64,000 bases of DNA from an uncultured Hyphomicrobiales bacterium (GTDB lineage Bacteria; Pseudomonadota; Alphaproteobacteria; Rhizobiales; Devosiaceae): positions 1 through 64,000 of the forward strand of contig CAIKKY010000028.1 in the NCBI GenBank assembly GCA_903828145.1. The letters are read 5' to 3'. Position numbers and translations under genes: made by a program. The notes below the pieces were generated by a model. That model was given only the letters and a program-made list of their open reading frames with translations, searched no databases and was not told where the DNA came from. The stretch's first letter is position 1, and every line of letters begins with the position of its first letter. Below are positions 8,489 through 18,041 of this stretch, piece after piece.

Positions 8489-8621
8489 GCCGACCACTCT
8501 GACGGGTTGCTCTACGCCCCCAGAATGAGAAGGGGGCACCCGCGCTCGTCATGCGGTCAACCCGTTTCAGGCTCAAATCGGAGACCTTTGGTTGTATATG
8601 TCTCCAATTTGAGTTTAAAGA

Positions 8622-9182
8622 CTAGATTCTACGTATCAGCATAGCGGCGCCCGAGGTGATGATGTTCAGGGCTAAAATTGTGAATATTGTTCCCGATAGA
8701 CTTGCTGAACCCAGGTGGGCGATGTCGGCGACGGGCAGGGGTGTGCCCTTAACCCAGGCGACGACCGCCCACAGAGCGGCAAAGGCCAGGGCGTAGAGGG
8801 TGGCGAAAAAAGCCACGTCGACGGGCGTAGGGGCGCGCCAGAACCGAACGGGCCCCATGGCCCAGCGATAGCCCTGCAGGGCGACCAGGGCAGCGCCGCC
8901 AGCGGCCAATCCGCCGGGCAGGGCCGCGATCATCAGATCGGGCCTGCCGAGCGGCAGGGCCCCGAGGATGATGCCGATGACCGCCGGATAGCCGAGCGCC
9001 AGCGCCGCGAGCGCATCGATGCCGCCCGCCAGAAGCGACCAGTTCGGCCAGAGTGTTCCGGCGCTGTGGAGCGGGTCGACGAGGTGCAGGCTGCCAAAAC
9101 TGTGGCGCACGCCAAGCACAATGGCGGTGGTGACCAGCAAAGGGGCCCAGCGGCTCTGGAGAATAAGTGACAGTCGAACCAA
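8622..9182 (-). CDS. Integral membrane protein, MASE1-like
   Basis: A 186-residue protein with four to five hydrophobic helices: about residues 9-25, 50-72, 80-100, 122-142 and 160-182. The spacing and the N-terminal RWAPLLVTTAIVLGV helix recall the first part of MASE1 sensor domains, but there is no GGDEF, EAL or kinase output domain, so this is either a stand-alone membrane protein or a truncated sensor. The function is unknown. It is transcribed leftward, toward and in the same direction as the AraC gene, with about 130 bp between. Confidence 0.5.
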   Translation of the reverse strand: MVRLSLILQSRWAPLLVTTAIVLGVRHSFGSLHLVDPLHSAGTLWPNWSLLAGGIDALAALALGYPAVIGIILGALPLGRPDLMIAALPGGLAAGGAALVALQGYRWAMGPVRFWRAPTPVDVAFFATLYALAFAALWAVVAWVKGTPLPVADIAHLGSASLSGTIFTILALNIITSGAAMLIRRI

Positions 9183-9540
9183 TGTCTTGCCCCTGCTGCT
9201 TGCGAACCCGAAGACGGGTTGGCAGTCGACGTGCTCGATCTTCGCGTTTCCAACCCTGCCATCCGTCGCCGTGATTGGTGGGCTGGCCCCGGTCAGAACT
9301 CCTCATATCAAGGAATACAGCGCCGGAGACTGATGGTTATAGCCTGGTGAAATGTTTATCAGTTCGTATGAGCGCGTAAACGCCGGATTTATTTCAAAGA
9401 TTTTGCCAATATATAGTTTGATTTATCTAATTTATTGCTTTTTTTACTGAATAAACGATCCGAAAACTGCTCAGAATTCAGCCGTTTCTGACATTAGCTC
9501 TGCGCGTTTCCGATAGGACGAAGGTCGATAAGCGATAGTG

Positions 9541-9558
9541 CGGTACGGGATCGTACCG
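9541..9558. repeat. Perfect inverted repeat CGGTACG-GGAT-CGTACCG
   Basis: Seven-base arms around a 4-base centre, in non-coding DNA. It could be an operator for one of the divergent flanking genes. No T-run follows, so it is not a terminator. Confidence 0.3.
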
Positions 9559-9736
9559 TCGGCCGTGGGGTCTCGTCGTCCGGCTCAGGATCGAGGGGCT
9601 GGTCATCCGCTCGTGATTGATGCAGGGGGCATGCGACCGACCGCCCGTGCGCTCTCCGGGTGCGATGCATCGGCTCTCCAGGCGATTCGAGCGGCCCGGC
9701 TCAGGGAATAGCGGCGGCTAGAGGGCGCACTATATA

Positions 9737-9788
9737 TTCATTTTGGAGATAAATTGCCCAAAAAGCAACTCTCTATATCCAAAATGAA
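9737..9788. repeat. Long AT-rich inverted repeat
   Basis: TTCATTTTGGAGATA (9737-9751) pairs with TATATCCAAAATGAA (9774-9788), 14 of 15 bases, with a 22-base spacer. Composition differs from the high-GC surroundings. It may be a small mobile repeat remnant, a large regulator-binding palindrome or a stable hairpin in the leader of the following gene. Confidence 0.4.
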
Positions 9789-9944
9789 GTGTTAATGGCG
9801 AGTCAGACCTCGGTATTTTGGAGGTCGTTGTTGCCGCTGCGCCACAAAATGTACCCAGAAGTTTCAAGATCAGCTTTAGGATTTGCCTCTTTGACAATCC
9901 TGGTTAACAAGGCGCTCTTCGCATCTCCAACTTTGAGGTAAATA

Positions 9945-10445
9945 ATGGCGATCTCCAAATTTGTTCTCGCACTCGGTCTTGGTCTTGTTGGCACCGTTGC
10001 CGCTCAGGCTGCTGATCTGCAGGTTGCGGACGCCCCGGCTGCTGAAGCCACTGTTTCGACCACCGGCGCTTACATTGGCGTTCAGGGCGGCCTGGACACC
10101 GATGAGTACTACAACATCGGCGTTGTCGGTGGTCTGACGTTCACCCAGTCGGAAAACTTCCTGCTCGGCGTTGAAGGCGCAATCGCCGCCTATAACGACG
10201 GCACCGATTCGGGCGTTGAAGGCTATGTCGCAGCGCGCGCCGGTCTCGATCTGCACCCGATCACCATCTACGGCCTCGCCGGCGCTGGTGCGGTTGATGG
10301 GGAATGGGCACTGGCCGGTGGCCTTGGCGCTGAATTCGACGTGACTGACTCGATGAGCCTCCGCGCTCAGGCTGTCAGCTTCGGTGAAACCACGGATTCC
10401 GACGCGTTCACCCAGTTCACCCTGGGCGCCATCTGGCACCTCTGA
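9945..10445 (+). CDS. Small outer-membrane beta-barrel-like protein
   Basis: This 166-residue protein has a clear signal peptide (MAISKFVLALGLGLVGTVAAQAA, cleavage after AQA). The rest alternates polar and hydrophobic residues with many Gly and aromatic positions (GAYIGVQGGL, YNIGVVGGLTF, NFLLGVEGAIAAY and the final QFTLGAIWHL). This fits an eight-stranded OmpA/Omp25-like barrel of the kind common in Hyphomicrobiales. The ribosome site GAGGT precedes ATG 9945. A strong intrinsic terminator follows directly, so it is a single-gene unit. Codon choice is skewed to GTT/GCC, suggesting high expression (inference). Confidence 0.7.
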   Translation: MAISKFVLALGLGLVGTVAAQAADLQVADAPAAEATVSTTGAYIGVQGGLDTDEYYNIGVVGGLTFTQSENFLLGVEGAIAAYNDGTDSGVEGYVAARAGLDLHPITIYGLAGAGAVDGEWALAGGLGAEFDVTDSMSLRAQAVSFGETTDSDAFTQFTLGAIWHL

Positions 10446-10470
10446 TCGGTTCGATCCTACCAGATTTGAA

Positions 10471-10497
10471 AGGGCTGCTTCGGCAGCCCTTTTTTTT
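10471..10497 (+). terminator. Intrinsic terminator of the outer-membrane protein gene
   Basis: AGGGCTGC-TTCG-GCAGCCCT stem with a UUCG-type tetraloop, followed by seven T. It starts 26 bp after the stop codon. Confidence 0.9.
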
Positions 10498-10585
10498 GCG
10501 CGCCGGGTGCCCGTTGCCCGTTTCGATCCGGCGCAAGCGGCGCTAGGCTCGGGGCTAACGAGAGCGCTGACAGGAGGGGGGCGGT

Positions 10586-10990
10586 ATGCACCACACGGCA
10601 CGCTGCTATTGCGGGCAATTGAGCATCACCGTTAAAGCGCCGCCGGTGCATTACCACGGCTGCGCCTGCACGCTGTGCCAGCGCCGGTCGGGCAGCGTGA
10701 TGAGCCTTTCAGGCTGGTTTCGCGATGAGGATGTGGTCGCCATTTCGGGCGAAACCCGCACCTGGTATTCGGATGGCGAGGACCATCCCGATATCCTGAC
10801 CGCCTTTTGTCCGGTGTGTGGCGGCGGCGGGTTCTTTCGCAGCGGCAGCTATCTGCCCGACACGATTGGCATCGCCATGGGCGGCTTCGCCGGGGCGTTT
10901 GGTGCGCCCGAGCACATCCACTTCTGGGGCTACCGGCCCGGCTGGTTCAACCTCGACGCGCCGGGCGTGGCACTCAACGAAGACCCGTAA
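10586..10990 (+). CDS. GFA family zinc-binding protein
   Basis: 134 residues with the GFA/CENP-V fold cysteine pattern: Cys7 and Cys9 (CYCG), Cys26, Cys28 and Cys31 (CACTLCQRRSG), and Cys75 and Cys78 (FCPVCGG). The family was named from Paracoccus glutathione-dependent formaldehyde-activating enzyme, but most members are uncharacterised, so the reaction should not be inferred. A GGAGGGGGG ribosome site sits before ATG 10586. It stands alone between a terminator and the efflux operon. Confidence 0.85.
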   Translation: MHHTARCYCGQLSITVKAPPVHYHGCACTLCQRRSGSVMSLSGWFRDEDVVAISGETRTWYSDGEDHPDILTAFCPVCGGGGFFRSGSYLPDTIGIAMGGFAGAFGAPEHIHFWGYRPGWFNLDAPGVALNEDP

Positions 10991-11210
10991 GCGGATTGCG
11001 CCCGTGCGGCAGGTCGAAACCTTAGGCCCGTTAAAGAATTGGGTCACCGCCCGCTCACCGCAGGCGGCTTTGATGTTTTTGGTGCCGCCTTGATCCTGAA
11101 CAAGATTTCATCGCGCCGTAATGTCCCCTTGAGAGTTGTGGCGTAGGCTCGTTTCGAGTCGGGCGCGTGCCCGGGGGCCTGGGGCCCCGCTGTTATCCGT
11201 GAGGTTTGCC

Positions 11211-12485
11211 GTGAACGTACAGTCGGTTCCCCATGAGGCTTCCGCCGTCGTGCCGAGGCCGGTGCTGCGTAAGAAGCGGCGGTGGGGACGGTGGATCATT
11301 GGGCTCATCCTTGTGGTGGCGCTCGGCTATGGCGGCCTCAGCTTTTTCTCACCCAAGCCCGATCCGCTGGCCGGGCTGGCGCTCAGCACGGTCGGGCGCG
11401 GTGATATTGAGGATGCGGTTCTGGCTCAGGGCACGCTCGAGGCGAGCGAACTGGTGAGCGTGGGGGCGCAGGTTTCGGGGATCGTCAAAACCGTGACCGT
11501 CACGCTCGGGCAGGATGTGACGGCGGGGGACCTGATTGCCGAGATCGATCCGACCGATAAGGAGAATGCCGTGCGGTCGGCCGAGGCGGCGATGGCGAGC
11601 CTTGAGGCGCAGCGGACAGCGCGGCTTGCCGACCGTGACAAGAACCAGCGGGCGCTCGATCGCGCCAAGCGGCTGCAGGGCAATGCGGTGATTTCGGACG
11701 CGGCGCTGGAAACGGCACAGAACACGCTCGATGCGAGCGAGACGCAGATCGCCATTATCGATGCGCAGATCATGCAGGCTAACGTGCAGCTTGAAAACGC
11801 CAAGGTTGACCTGAGCCGCACCCGGATTGTGGCACCGGTGAGCGGCACGGTGGTGGCGGTGCTCGCCGATGTGGGCCAGACCCTGAGCGCACAGGCCTCG
11901 GCGCCGACGGTGATCAAAATCGCCAATCTCGACACCATGCGCATCCGCACGCGGATTTCCGAGGCGGATGTGACGCGGGTGAAGCCCGGCCAACGCGTGC
12001 ATTTCACTGTGCTCGGTGCGCTCAACCGGCCCATTGAGGCGCGACTGACCTCGATTGATCCGGCACCCCGGTCGCTGTCGAATGGGGCATCGAGCAGCGC
12101 GAGTGTCACCGAGGCGGTGTATTATGATGGGCTGATCGACGTACCGAACCTCGATCGGGCGCTGCGGATATCGATGACGGCGCAGGTCAGCATCGTGCTG
12201 AGTGAATCGAAAAAGGCGCTTCTTGTGCCGGCGTCGGCGCTGAGCCGTTCGGGGCCCGAGACTTACACGGTCATGCTGGTGGGTCCCGATGATGTGCCGG
12301 TGGCCCATGAGGTGAAGGTGGGCATCAATAACAAGGTGCTGGCCGAAATCCTTGAGGGGCTGACGGAAGGCGATCGCGTGGTGGGTGGGGCTGGGCTTGC
12401 CGGATCACCCTCACCGCGCCCTGGCGGGTTCTCCAGCCGGTCGGGCAGGCCCGGTATGGGCGTGCCGCCGCGGGCAGGCGGCTGA
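11211..12485 (+). CDS. macA: MacA-like periplasmic adaptor of an ABC efflux pump
   Basis: A 424-residue membrane-fusion protein. An N-terminal anchor helix (about residues 28-46, WIIGLILVVALGYGG) is followed by a barrel-sandwich half (VSVGAQVSGIVKTVTV), a coiled-coil hairpin (roughly 90-180), the second lipoyl half (RTRIVAPVSGTVVAVLADVG) and beta-barrel and membrane-proximal domains. It links the inner-membrane MacB to an outer-membrane exit duct. GTG 11211 is chosen because GAGG precedes it by 6 bp; the in-frame TTG further upstream lacks a site. The stop overlaps the macB start by one base (TGATG), so the two are translationally coupled. Confidence 0.88.
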   Translation: MNVQSVPHEASAVVPRPVLRKKRRWGRWIIGLILVVALGYGGLSFFSPKPDPLAGLALSTVGRGDIEDAVLAQGTLEASELVSVGAQVSGIVKTVTVTLGQDVTAGDLIAEIDPTDKENAVRSAEAAMASLEAQRTARLADRDKNQRALDRAKRLQGNAVISDAALETAQNTLDASETQIAIIDAQIMQANVQLENAKVDLSRTRIVAPVSGTVVAVLADVGQTLSAQASAPTVIKIANLDTMRIRTRISEADVTRVKPGQRVHFTVLGALNRPIEARLTSIDPAPRSLSNGASSSASVTEAVYYDGLIDVPNLDRALRISMTAQVSIVLSESKKALLVPASALSRSGPETYTVMLVGPDDVPVAHEVKVGINNKVLAEILEGLTEGDRVVGGAGLAGSPSPRPGGFSSRSGRPGMGVPPRAGG

Positions 12486-14422
12486 TGGCCCCGCTTATTG
12501 CGCTCAGCGGTATCACCCGGTGGTTTCCGCTGGGCGATGGCGAAGTCACGGTTCTCAAAGACGTGACGCTTGATATTGCCGCGGGCGAGTTTGTTTCGAT
12601 TGTCGGCAGTTCGGGGTCGGGCAAATCCACCCTGATGAACATTCTGGGCTGCCTCGATGGGCCGAGTGCCGGGAGCTATCGCTTCGATGGGGTTGAAGTG
12701 GGGGGCCTTGGCATTGAAGAGCTGGCCACGCTGCGGCGCGAGCATTTCGGCTTCATTTTCCAGCGCTATCATCTCATGGGCGAACTTTCGGCCATTGATA
12801 ATGTCGCGGTGCCCGCGATTTATGCCGGCACGTCGGCGGCGCTGCGCGAAGAGCGGGCAGTCGACCTGCTTGTTCGGCTCGGGCTCGGCGACCGGCTTTA
12901 TAACCGGCCCTCGCAGCTTTCGGGGGGGCAGCAGCAGCGCGTGAGCGTCGCGCGGGCGCTGATCAATGGCGGCGAGGTCATTCTGGCCGACGAGCCAACG
13001 GGCGCGCTCGACAGCAAGAGCGGCGAGGAACTGCTTGATCTGTTGTCGGAACTGCATCAGGCCGGGCACACGGTGATTATCGTCACGCATGATCCGGCGG
13101 TGGCGCGGCGGGCGGAACGGACCATTGAAATCCGCGATGGCGAAGTGGTGCGGGATACGCGGATCGCCACGGCGTCGGCGCGGCCCGGGCGCCTCGCGTC
13201 GCCTTTGCCCAAGGCCGGGTTCGGGGCCAGCCTCGCGCGGCTTGGCAACGCCTTTTCCATCGCGCTCCGCTCCATGCTGGCGCACCGGATGCGCAGCTTT
13301 CTGACCATGCTCGGCATTGTCATTGGTATTGCCTCGGTGGTGATGGTGGTGGCGCTGGGGCAGGGCGGGCAGGAGCAGGTGCTGAGCCAGATTTCGGCCC
13401 TCGGCACCAATACGATCACGGTCCTGCCGGGCTCCGGTTTTGGCGACCGTTCGGCGGGCAGCATCCGGACGCTCACTGAAGGAGACGCGCGGGCGCTGGC
13501 GGCCGAGCCCTTTGCGGACAGCGTGACTCCGACCGTCAACAGCTCTGGCACCGTGCTGTTTGGCAATAAATCGGCCAGTGCCCAGGTGACGGGCGTGGGG
13601 CTCAACTATTTCCAGGTGAACGGCCGGACCATCGACAAGGGGCAGGGGTTCCAGACGGACGATATCGACAGTCGGGCGCAGGTGGCGGTGATCGATCCCA
13701 ATGCCGAGGCCGAGCTGTTTGAGGCGGGCGAGACCGCGCTGGGGCAGGTGATCATTGTGGGCGCCGTGCCGCTGCGGGTGATCGGGGTGGCGGCCAAAAG
13801 CACCGGGTTCGGGCCCGGCGGCCAGAGCCTCAATATCTGGGTGCCCTATACCACGGCCATGACGCGGATGACTGGCCAGTCCGCCCTTTCGGGCATTACC
13901 GTGCGGGTGGCCGATAGCGCCGATGTCGATACGGCGGCGACCCAGATCGAAGCCATTATGCTGCTGCGGCACGGCACCAAGGACTTCTTCGTGTTCAATG
14001 CCAACTCGATCCGCAACGCCATCACGGCGACCACCATGACGCTCACGCTCCTCGTGTCAGCGATTGCCGTCATCTCGCTGGTGGTCGGCGGCATCGGGGT
14101 GATGAACATCATGCTGGTCTCCGTCACCGAGCGGACGCGCGAAATCGGCGTGCGCATGGCCGTCGGCGCGCGGCGCAGCGATGTGCTGACACAGTTCCTG
14201 ATCGAAGCCGTGCTGGTCTGCCTCGTGGGGGGTGCCATGGGGGTGATGCTGGCGCTGGGACTCGGCGCGGTCGTCAGCGCGTTTGGCTTCCAGGTTTCCT
14301 ATTCGCTGGCCTCAATCCTCGTTGCGCTGTTTGCTTCCAGTGTCATTGGCGTGGGCTTTGGATTTTTCCCGGCGCGGCGGGCTGCCGGATTGCGGCCGGT
14401 GGATGCACTCGCGCGCGAATAA
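12485..14422 (+). CDS. macB: MacB-like ABC transporter ATPase/permease
   Basis: This 645-residue protein fuses an ATPase domain (1 to about 230; Walker A GSSGSGKST, signature LSGGQQQR, Walker B VILADEPTGALDS) to a type VII ABC permease. It has one helix near 270-295, a long periplasmic MacB_PCD domain and three C-terminal helices. It works as a mechanotransmitter that moves substrates from the periplasm through MacA and an outer-membrane duct; macrolides, peptides and siderophores are known substrates for relatives, and none can be assigned here. No TolC gene is nearby. Confidence 0.9.
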   Translation: MAPLIALSGITRWFPLGDGEVTVLKDVTLDIAAGEFVSIVGSSGSGKSTLMNILGCLDGPSAGSYRFDGVEVGGLGIEELATLRREHFGFIFQRYHLMGELSAIDNVAVPAIYAGTSAALREERAVDLLVRLGLGDRLYNRPSQLSGGQQQRVSVARALINGGEVILADEPTGALDSKSGEELLDLLSELHQAGHTVIIVTHDPAVARRAERTIEIRDGEVVRDTRIATASARPGRLASPLPKAGFGASLARLGNAFSIALRSMLAHRMRSFLTMLGIVIGIASVVMVVALGQGGQEQVLSQISALGTNTITVLPGSGFGDRSAGSIRTLTEGDARALAAEPFADSVTPTVNSSGTVLFGNKSASAQVTGVGLNYFQVNGRTIDKGQGFQTDDIDSRAQVAVIDPNAEAELFEAGETALGQVIIVGAVPLRVIGVAAKSTGFGPGGQSLNIWVPYTTAMTRMTGQSALSGITVRVADSADVDTAATQIEAIMLLRHGTKDFFVFNANSIRNAITATTMTLTLLVSAIAVISLVVGGIGVMNIMLVSVTERTREIGVRMAVGARRSDVLTQFLIEAVLVCLVGGAMGVMLALGLGAVVSAFGFQVSYSLASILVALFASSVIGVGFGFFPARRAAGLRPVDALARE

Positions 14423-14813
14423 TCGAGCCACCCCGTCGCTCTGACTGGTCAGTTTTGAGGCACCAGGGCCCGCAGCCGAGGTGCTGTCCAGCGGCTCTCG
14501 GGCCGGGACTTCACCGCTTTGTGGAGCCCGCCTACGGGTTTCTCCGTCTATGCGGCTCCCCTTGCGATGCGCCTTAATCGTGGTAACGAAGCGTTAAGGA
14601 TTTTGGGGGTCTTGCAGGCTGGAATCAGGGAGTATGTGCCTAAAATTTGGGCAATTTAACGTGCTCCCGGCGCACCAGACGCACTCGGCTCCGGTTTTGA
14701 TGAGACCGATTTGCAGCGATTGCGTATTTTCCACTGTTCCCTACGGGGACACCCATAATTCGGCGTTAAGAGAATTTTAACTATAGGCGCAGGTTTTGCG
14801 CCGCGGAGTTGGT
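14423..14813. other. Intergenic region with CtrA box
   Basis: These 391 bp hold no gene that I can support. The first 120 bp are GC-rich with short inverted repeats but no clear terminator. The last 60 bp contain a perfect CtrA box just before the next gene. Confidence 0.5.
14766..14780. promoter_or_regulatory. Perfect CtrA-type box TTAA-GAGAATT-TTAA
   Basis: TTAA-N7-TTAA is the full consensus of the alphaproteobacterial cell-cycle regulator CtrA. It ends 33 bp before the start codon of the first hendecad-repeat membrane protein. I found only one other perfect copy in the 64 kb, upstream of the second such protein. Confidence 0.7.
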
Positions 14814-17800
14814 ATGCGTACACGGACCCAGCAACAGTTCGCGAACCTCGCGCAATCCGCCTATGAGCAGAACTCCCCCATGGATGGCGGGCTGATGCAG
14901 GATAATGACCTGGATTGGGGCCTGCAGGGGCCGCGATTCCGTCTCTCCGGGCTGACCATTGCGCTCAGCCTTGTCTGGGTCGTGCTGGTGGCGGCGATCA
15001 CACTGCTGGTTGCCGGATCGTCGCTCGGGACGGCCAGCTTCTGGCTGGGGGGCGGACTCGTTACCTTGCTGGTCGTGGCGCTCATTCCGGTGGGCGCCGT
15101 CGTGCTATTTTTGTGGCTCGATTTCCGCCTGCGCGACCTTGGCGCGCAATCCGACGACGTGCGCGATGAAATCGCCCGCTTCACCGAGCCGACGCCGGCC
15201 AATTCGGGCAATGTGATTTCCATCCGCCACGTGGTGCACAAAGAACTCTCGATGCTCAACGAGCAGCTCGAGCGCTCGATGACGCGCACGCTCTCGATCG
15301 AGGAAAAGGTCCGGGGCGCCATCGATGCGATGGAGAAGGCCTTCAACGACAATGAACGCCGTCTGTTTTCCATCGTGCAGGAGCTGGCGCGCCAGCGGGA
15401 ATCCGTCTCCTCGGCGACCGATCAGGTACGCGAGTCGGTGCGGGGCACCCGCGAAGCGCTGCAGGCTGAACTCACCGCGCTGACGGAACAGATCGTGGAA
15501 GCGGGCAATTACGCGCGCGGCACGGTGGAAGAGGTCAATCGCGGGGTGATCGAAGCCGTGGCCGATGCGGCCCAGGGCCTGGCCCAGAATATTTCGGCCG
15601 TTGTCGCCTCCGATGTCGAACCGCTGCGCCATGCGCTGGATCAGCGCCTCCTGGCGCTGCGCAATGTCATTGCCAGTTCGGGTGAGGGCATGGTGCACGC
15701 GCTTGAAGAGCAGCGCTCGCAGCTGGGCGCCGATATGGAAGTCGCCCTCGGCCGCATTGCCGGGGAACTGGAACGGCAGGCGACACTGGCCGACGAAATC
15801 ATCGCGCAGGCGACCAATTCGGTTGAAGGCAGCCTCGATGGCGCGCTGGGGCAATTCGAGAACCGCATTCGCGAAAGTTCCCAGCAGTTCCGCTCGGTGC
15901 TCGACGCGGGCGGGACTACGGCGAGCGAGAAGCTCGATGCGGCGTGGATCAGCATCAACACAGCCTTCGGCGTGCGGCTCGACGAAATGGAAGTCGAGCT
16001 GGAAAAGCGCATGACAAAGCTTAGCGATGTGGCCGAACGGGCCGAGGCCAAGCTGGTGCCGGCGCTGGAGCAGAGCGCCGAGCGCATGGAACGCGCCATT
16101 GAGGTCAACGGGGCGCTGCGGGAGAGCACCGCCGAACTGGACCTCGTGTTGCACGAGCGCGGCGAACAGCTGATCAAGACGGTCAGCATGCAGTTCGAGG
16201 GCTTCCACAACGCCGTGGGTTCGCGCAGCGAGGCGATCAGCAAGGCGCTGTCAGAAAAGCTGGCGTCGACCTTCGCCCGCATCGATGCCCATGCCGAGGG
16301 CCTGAGCGGCACGCTCAGGGATATGGAAGTCTCAGTCGATCACTCGCGCGAGCGCATGTCCAAGGCCGCCGTCGAGCACAATATGGCGCTGATGCAGACC
16401 ACCGAGGCGCTGTCCGGCGTTCTGGGCGCGGCCAATGAGCGGTTCAGGACGACGATTGAAGAGGGCGGCGCTACCCTCGCTGAAACACTCGATGCGGCGC
16501 GCACGGCATCGGACAATGCCATCGCCTTCAATATTCAGGTGCTGCGCGAAGCCGGGGCCCAGAGCGGGCTCGAAATGACCCGGGTGTTTTCGAGCGCTCT
16601 GAACCAGCTTGAAACCGCGGTGCGGCGTGAGGCCGAGGGCGTTGCCGGGACCGGCCGCCAGGCGGCTGCCGATCTGTCTGGCGCGACTGAAGAGATGACG
16701 CGCGACCTGATTGCCGCTGCCGATCTGATAGCCGAGACGATCCGCACGCGGCTCGATTCCGGCCGCCGCGAATTCGAAGCGGCCTCAACCAGCGCCTTCA
16801 TGCCGATCGACCGGACCTTGACCGAGTTGCTCGAGGGCCTGACCCAGCGCACTTCGGCGCTCGAAACGACGTTGAACGACCGTGCCGAAGGGCTGGAGCG
16901 CGCGCTCAAGACCGGTGCCACCACAATCGATTCCGTTCTGGGCAAGGGTTCAGAGTACATCGAGACCACTTTCGACCACAGCGCGCGGGCGCTGGAGGAG
17001 AATTTCGCGCAGCAATTGCGTCGGCTCGCCGCGCAGTCAAACGTGTTCAATGCCGAGCGCGCCAAGGCGCTTGATGGCGAGATCGAAACTCTGGGGACCG
17101 TGCTCGACGCGCGGACCGAGCTGCTTGCGACTTTCCTGAAGGCGCGCAGCGCCGAATTTGCCGACCGCATGACGGAATCGAGTCGCGATTTCGAGGAGCG
17201 GCTGGCTGAGACACTGCGGCAGATGAGCGACGGCATGGTGCAGGGGGCGGCGCAAATGGCCGAAGGCGCCCATCGCGAAGTCGATGGTCTGGCTGCCCGG
17301 CTGAAGGATCTTGGCGCCGAGATGAATGCGCTGACCGATGTGCAGGCGCGCGCCCTCACCGAGGAGTTCAAGGCACAACGCCAGGCGCTTGCCGATGCGC
17401 TGGGGGCGGAGGAACAGAATGTCCGCCAGCTGTTTGCCGAACGCACCAAGGGTATCGAAAAAGCCATGGCCGCCGGCCTCGTCGAAGTGACGGGCGTTAT
17501 GACGAAATCGGGCGAGCAGGTGAGCAAGAGCCTCAAGGCCGCTGCTGACACCGTGCGCTCCGGGTTTGAAGCCGATGCCGCCACGATCCGCACTGAAACC
17601 GGTGCCGGGATGACCGAGGTTTCTGTGGCCATTTCGGGAATCGCCAAGGGGCTCGAGCAATCCTTGAAGGACACGTTGGTTGGGTTCGACAAACGGCTTG
17701 AAGAGAGCACCAAGGCGGTTATCGGCAAGATGACGGCCGAGGAAAAGGCCGCCACCAAACGGCTCGAACAGGCGACAGAGGCCGTAACGGCCAGCACGCG

Positions 17801-18041
17801 GCGCGCAGCGGAAGTTGCGGCGGAGCGGGTGGTGGCGCTGAATGGCGCCGTAGTGCAGGCCCTGAGTACGCTCAATTCCGGTCCCAAAAAGACATCGGTC
17901 GATCGGCCCGGTCCGGCTAAATTGGCGGTTGACCCCGAAGACGCGGCGGCCGAGAAGGCGGGGACCGACAAAGCTGCGGCTGAAAAGCCCTCAGACAAGG
18001 GAAGCGCCGACAAGAGCGCTGTGAAGAATGCCAAAGCGTGA
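14814..18041 (+). CDS. Long coiled-coil membrane protein, GPR-like paralogue
   Basis: 1075 residues. Two membrane helices lie close together near residues 40-65 and 73-98 (LTIALSLVWVVLVAAITLLV; LVTLLVVALIPVGAVVLFLW). About 900 residues of Ala/Glu/Leu/Arg-rich helix with 11-residue periodicity follow, then a Lys/Ala-rich tail. The architecture matches the protein at 25042-29880 and includes a related early stretch (DNERRLFSIVQELARQRESV here, DNESRMRALIQELASQREAV there). The Pro-rich linker and conserved C-terminal domain of the larger protein are absent. ATG 14814 follows GGAG by 5 bp. It is probably a cytoplasm-facing scaffold at the growing pole; the exact role is unknown. Confidence 0.65.
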   Translation: MRTRTQQQFANLAQSAYEQNSPMDGGLMQDNDLDWGLQGPRFRLSGLTIALSLVWVVLVAAITLLVAGSSLGTASFWLGGGLVTLLVVALIPVGAVVLFLWLDFRLRDLGAQSDDVRDEIARFTEPTPANSGNVISIRHVVHKELSMLNEQLERSMTRTLSIEEKVRGAIDAMEKAFNDNERRLFSIVQELARQRESVSSATDQVRESVRGTREALQAELTALTEQIVEAGNYARGTVEEVNRGVIEAVADAAQGLAQNISAVVASDVEPLRHALDQRLLALRNVIASSGEGMVHALEEQRSQLGADMEVALGRIAGELERQATLADEIIAQATNSVEGSLDGALGQFENRIRESSQQFRSVLDAGGTTASEKLDAAWISINTAFGVRLDEMEVELEKRMTKLSDVAERAEAKLVPALEQSAERMERAIEVNGALRESTAELDLVLHERGEQLIKTVSMQFEGFHNAVGSRSEAISKALSEKLASTFARIDAHAEGLSGTLRDMEVSVDHSRERMSKAAVEHNMALMQTTEALSGVLGAANERFRTTIEEGGATLAETLDAARTASDNAIAFNIQVLREAGAQSGLEMTRVFSSALNQLETAVRREAEGVAGTGRQAAADLSGATEEMTRDLIAAADLIAETIRTRLDSGRREFEAASTSAFMPIDRTLTELLEGLTQRTSALETTLNDRAEGLERALKTGATTIDSVLGKGSEYIETTFDHSARALEENFAQQLRRLAAQSNVFNAERAKALDGEIETLGTVLDARTELLATFLKARSAEFADRMTESSRDFEERLAETLRQMSDGMVQGAAQMAEGAHREVDGLAARLKDLGAEMNALTDVQARALTEEFKAQRQALADALGAEEQNVRQLFAERTKGIEKAMAAGLVEVTGVMTKSGEQVSKSLKAAADTVRSGFEADAATIRTETGAGMTEVSVAISGIAKGLEQSLKDTLVGFDKRLEESTKAVIGKMTAEEKAATKRLEQATEAVTASTRRAAEVAAERVVALNGAVVQALSTLNSGPKKTSVDRPGPAKLAVDPEDAAAEKAGTDKAAAEKPSDKGSADKSAVKNAKA

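Larger units (their letters stand above)
9183..9944. other. Long intergenic region, AT-rich in places
   Basis: No convincing gene is found in these 762 bp. 9340-9480 is clearly richer in A/T than the surroundings. Two good inverted repeats (9541-9558, 9737-9788) are present. The right end is the leader of the outer-membrane protein gene; TTGACA at 9891-9896 may be its -35 element. Confidence 0.5.

Noticed and set aside
12263-13972. 569-codon minus-strand open frame opposite macB
   Set aside because: Shadow of the MacB coding frame; composition is His/Arg-rich and there are no domains.
16535-18034. 499-codon Ser/Ala-rich minus-strand frame
   Set aside because: Mirror of the coiled-coil protein gene, whose hendecad pattern proves the plus-strand frame.
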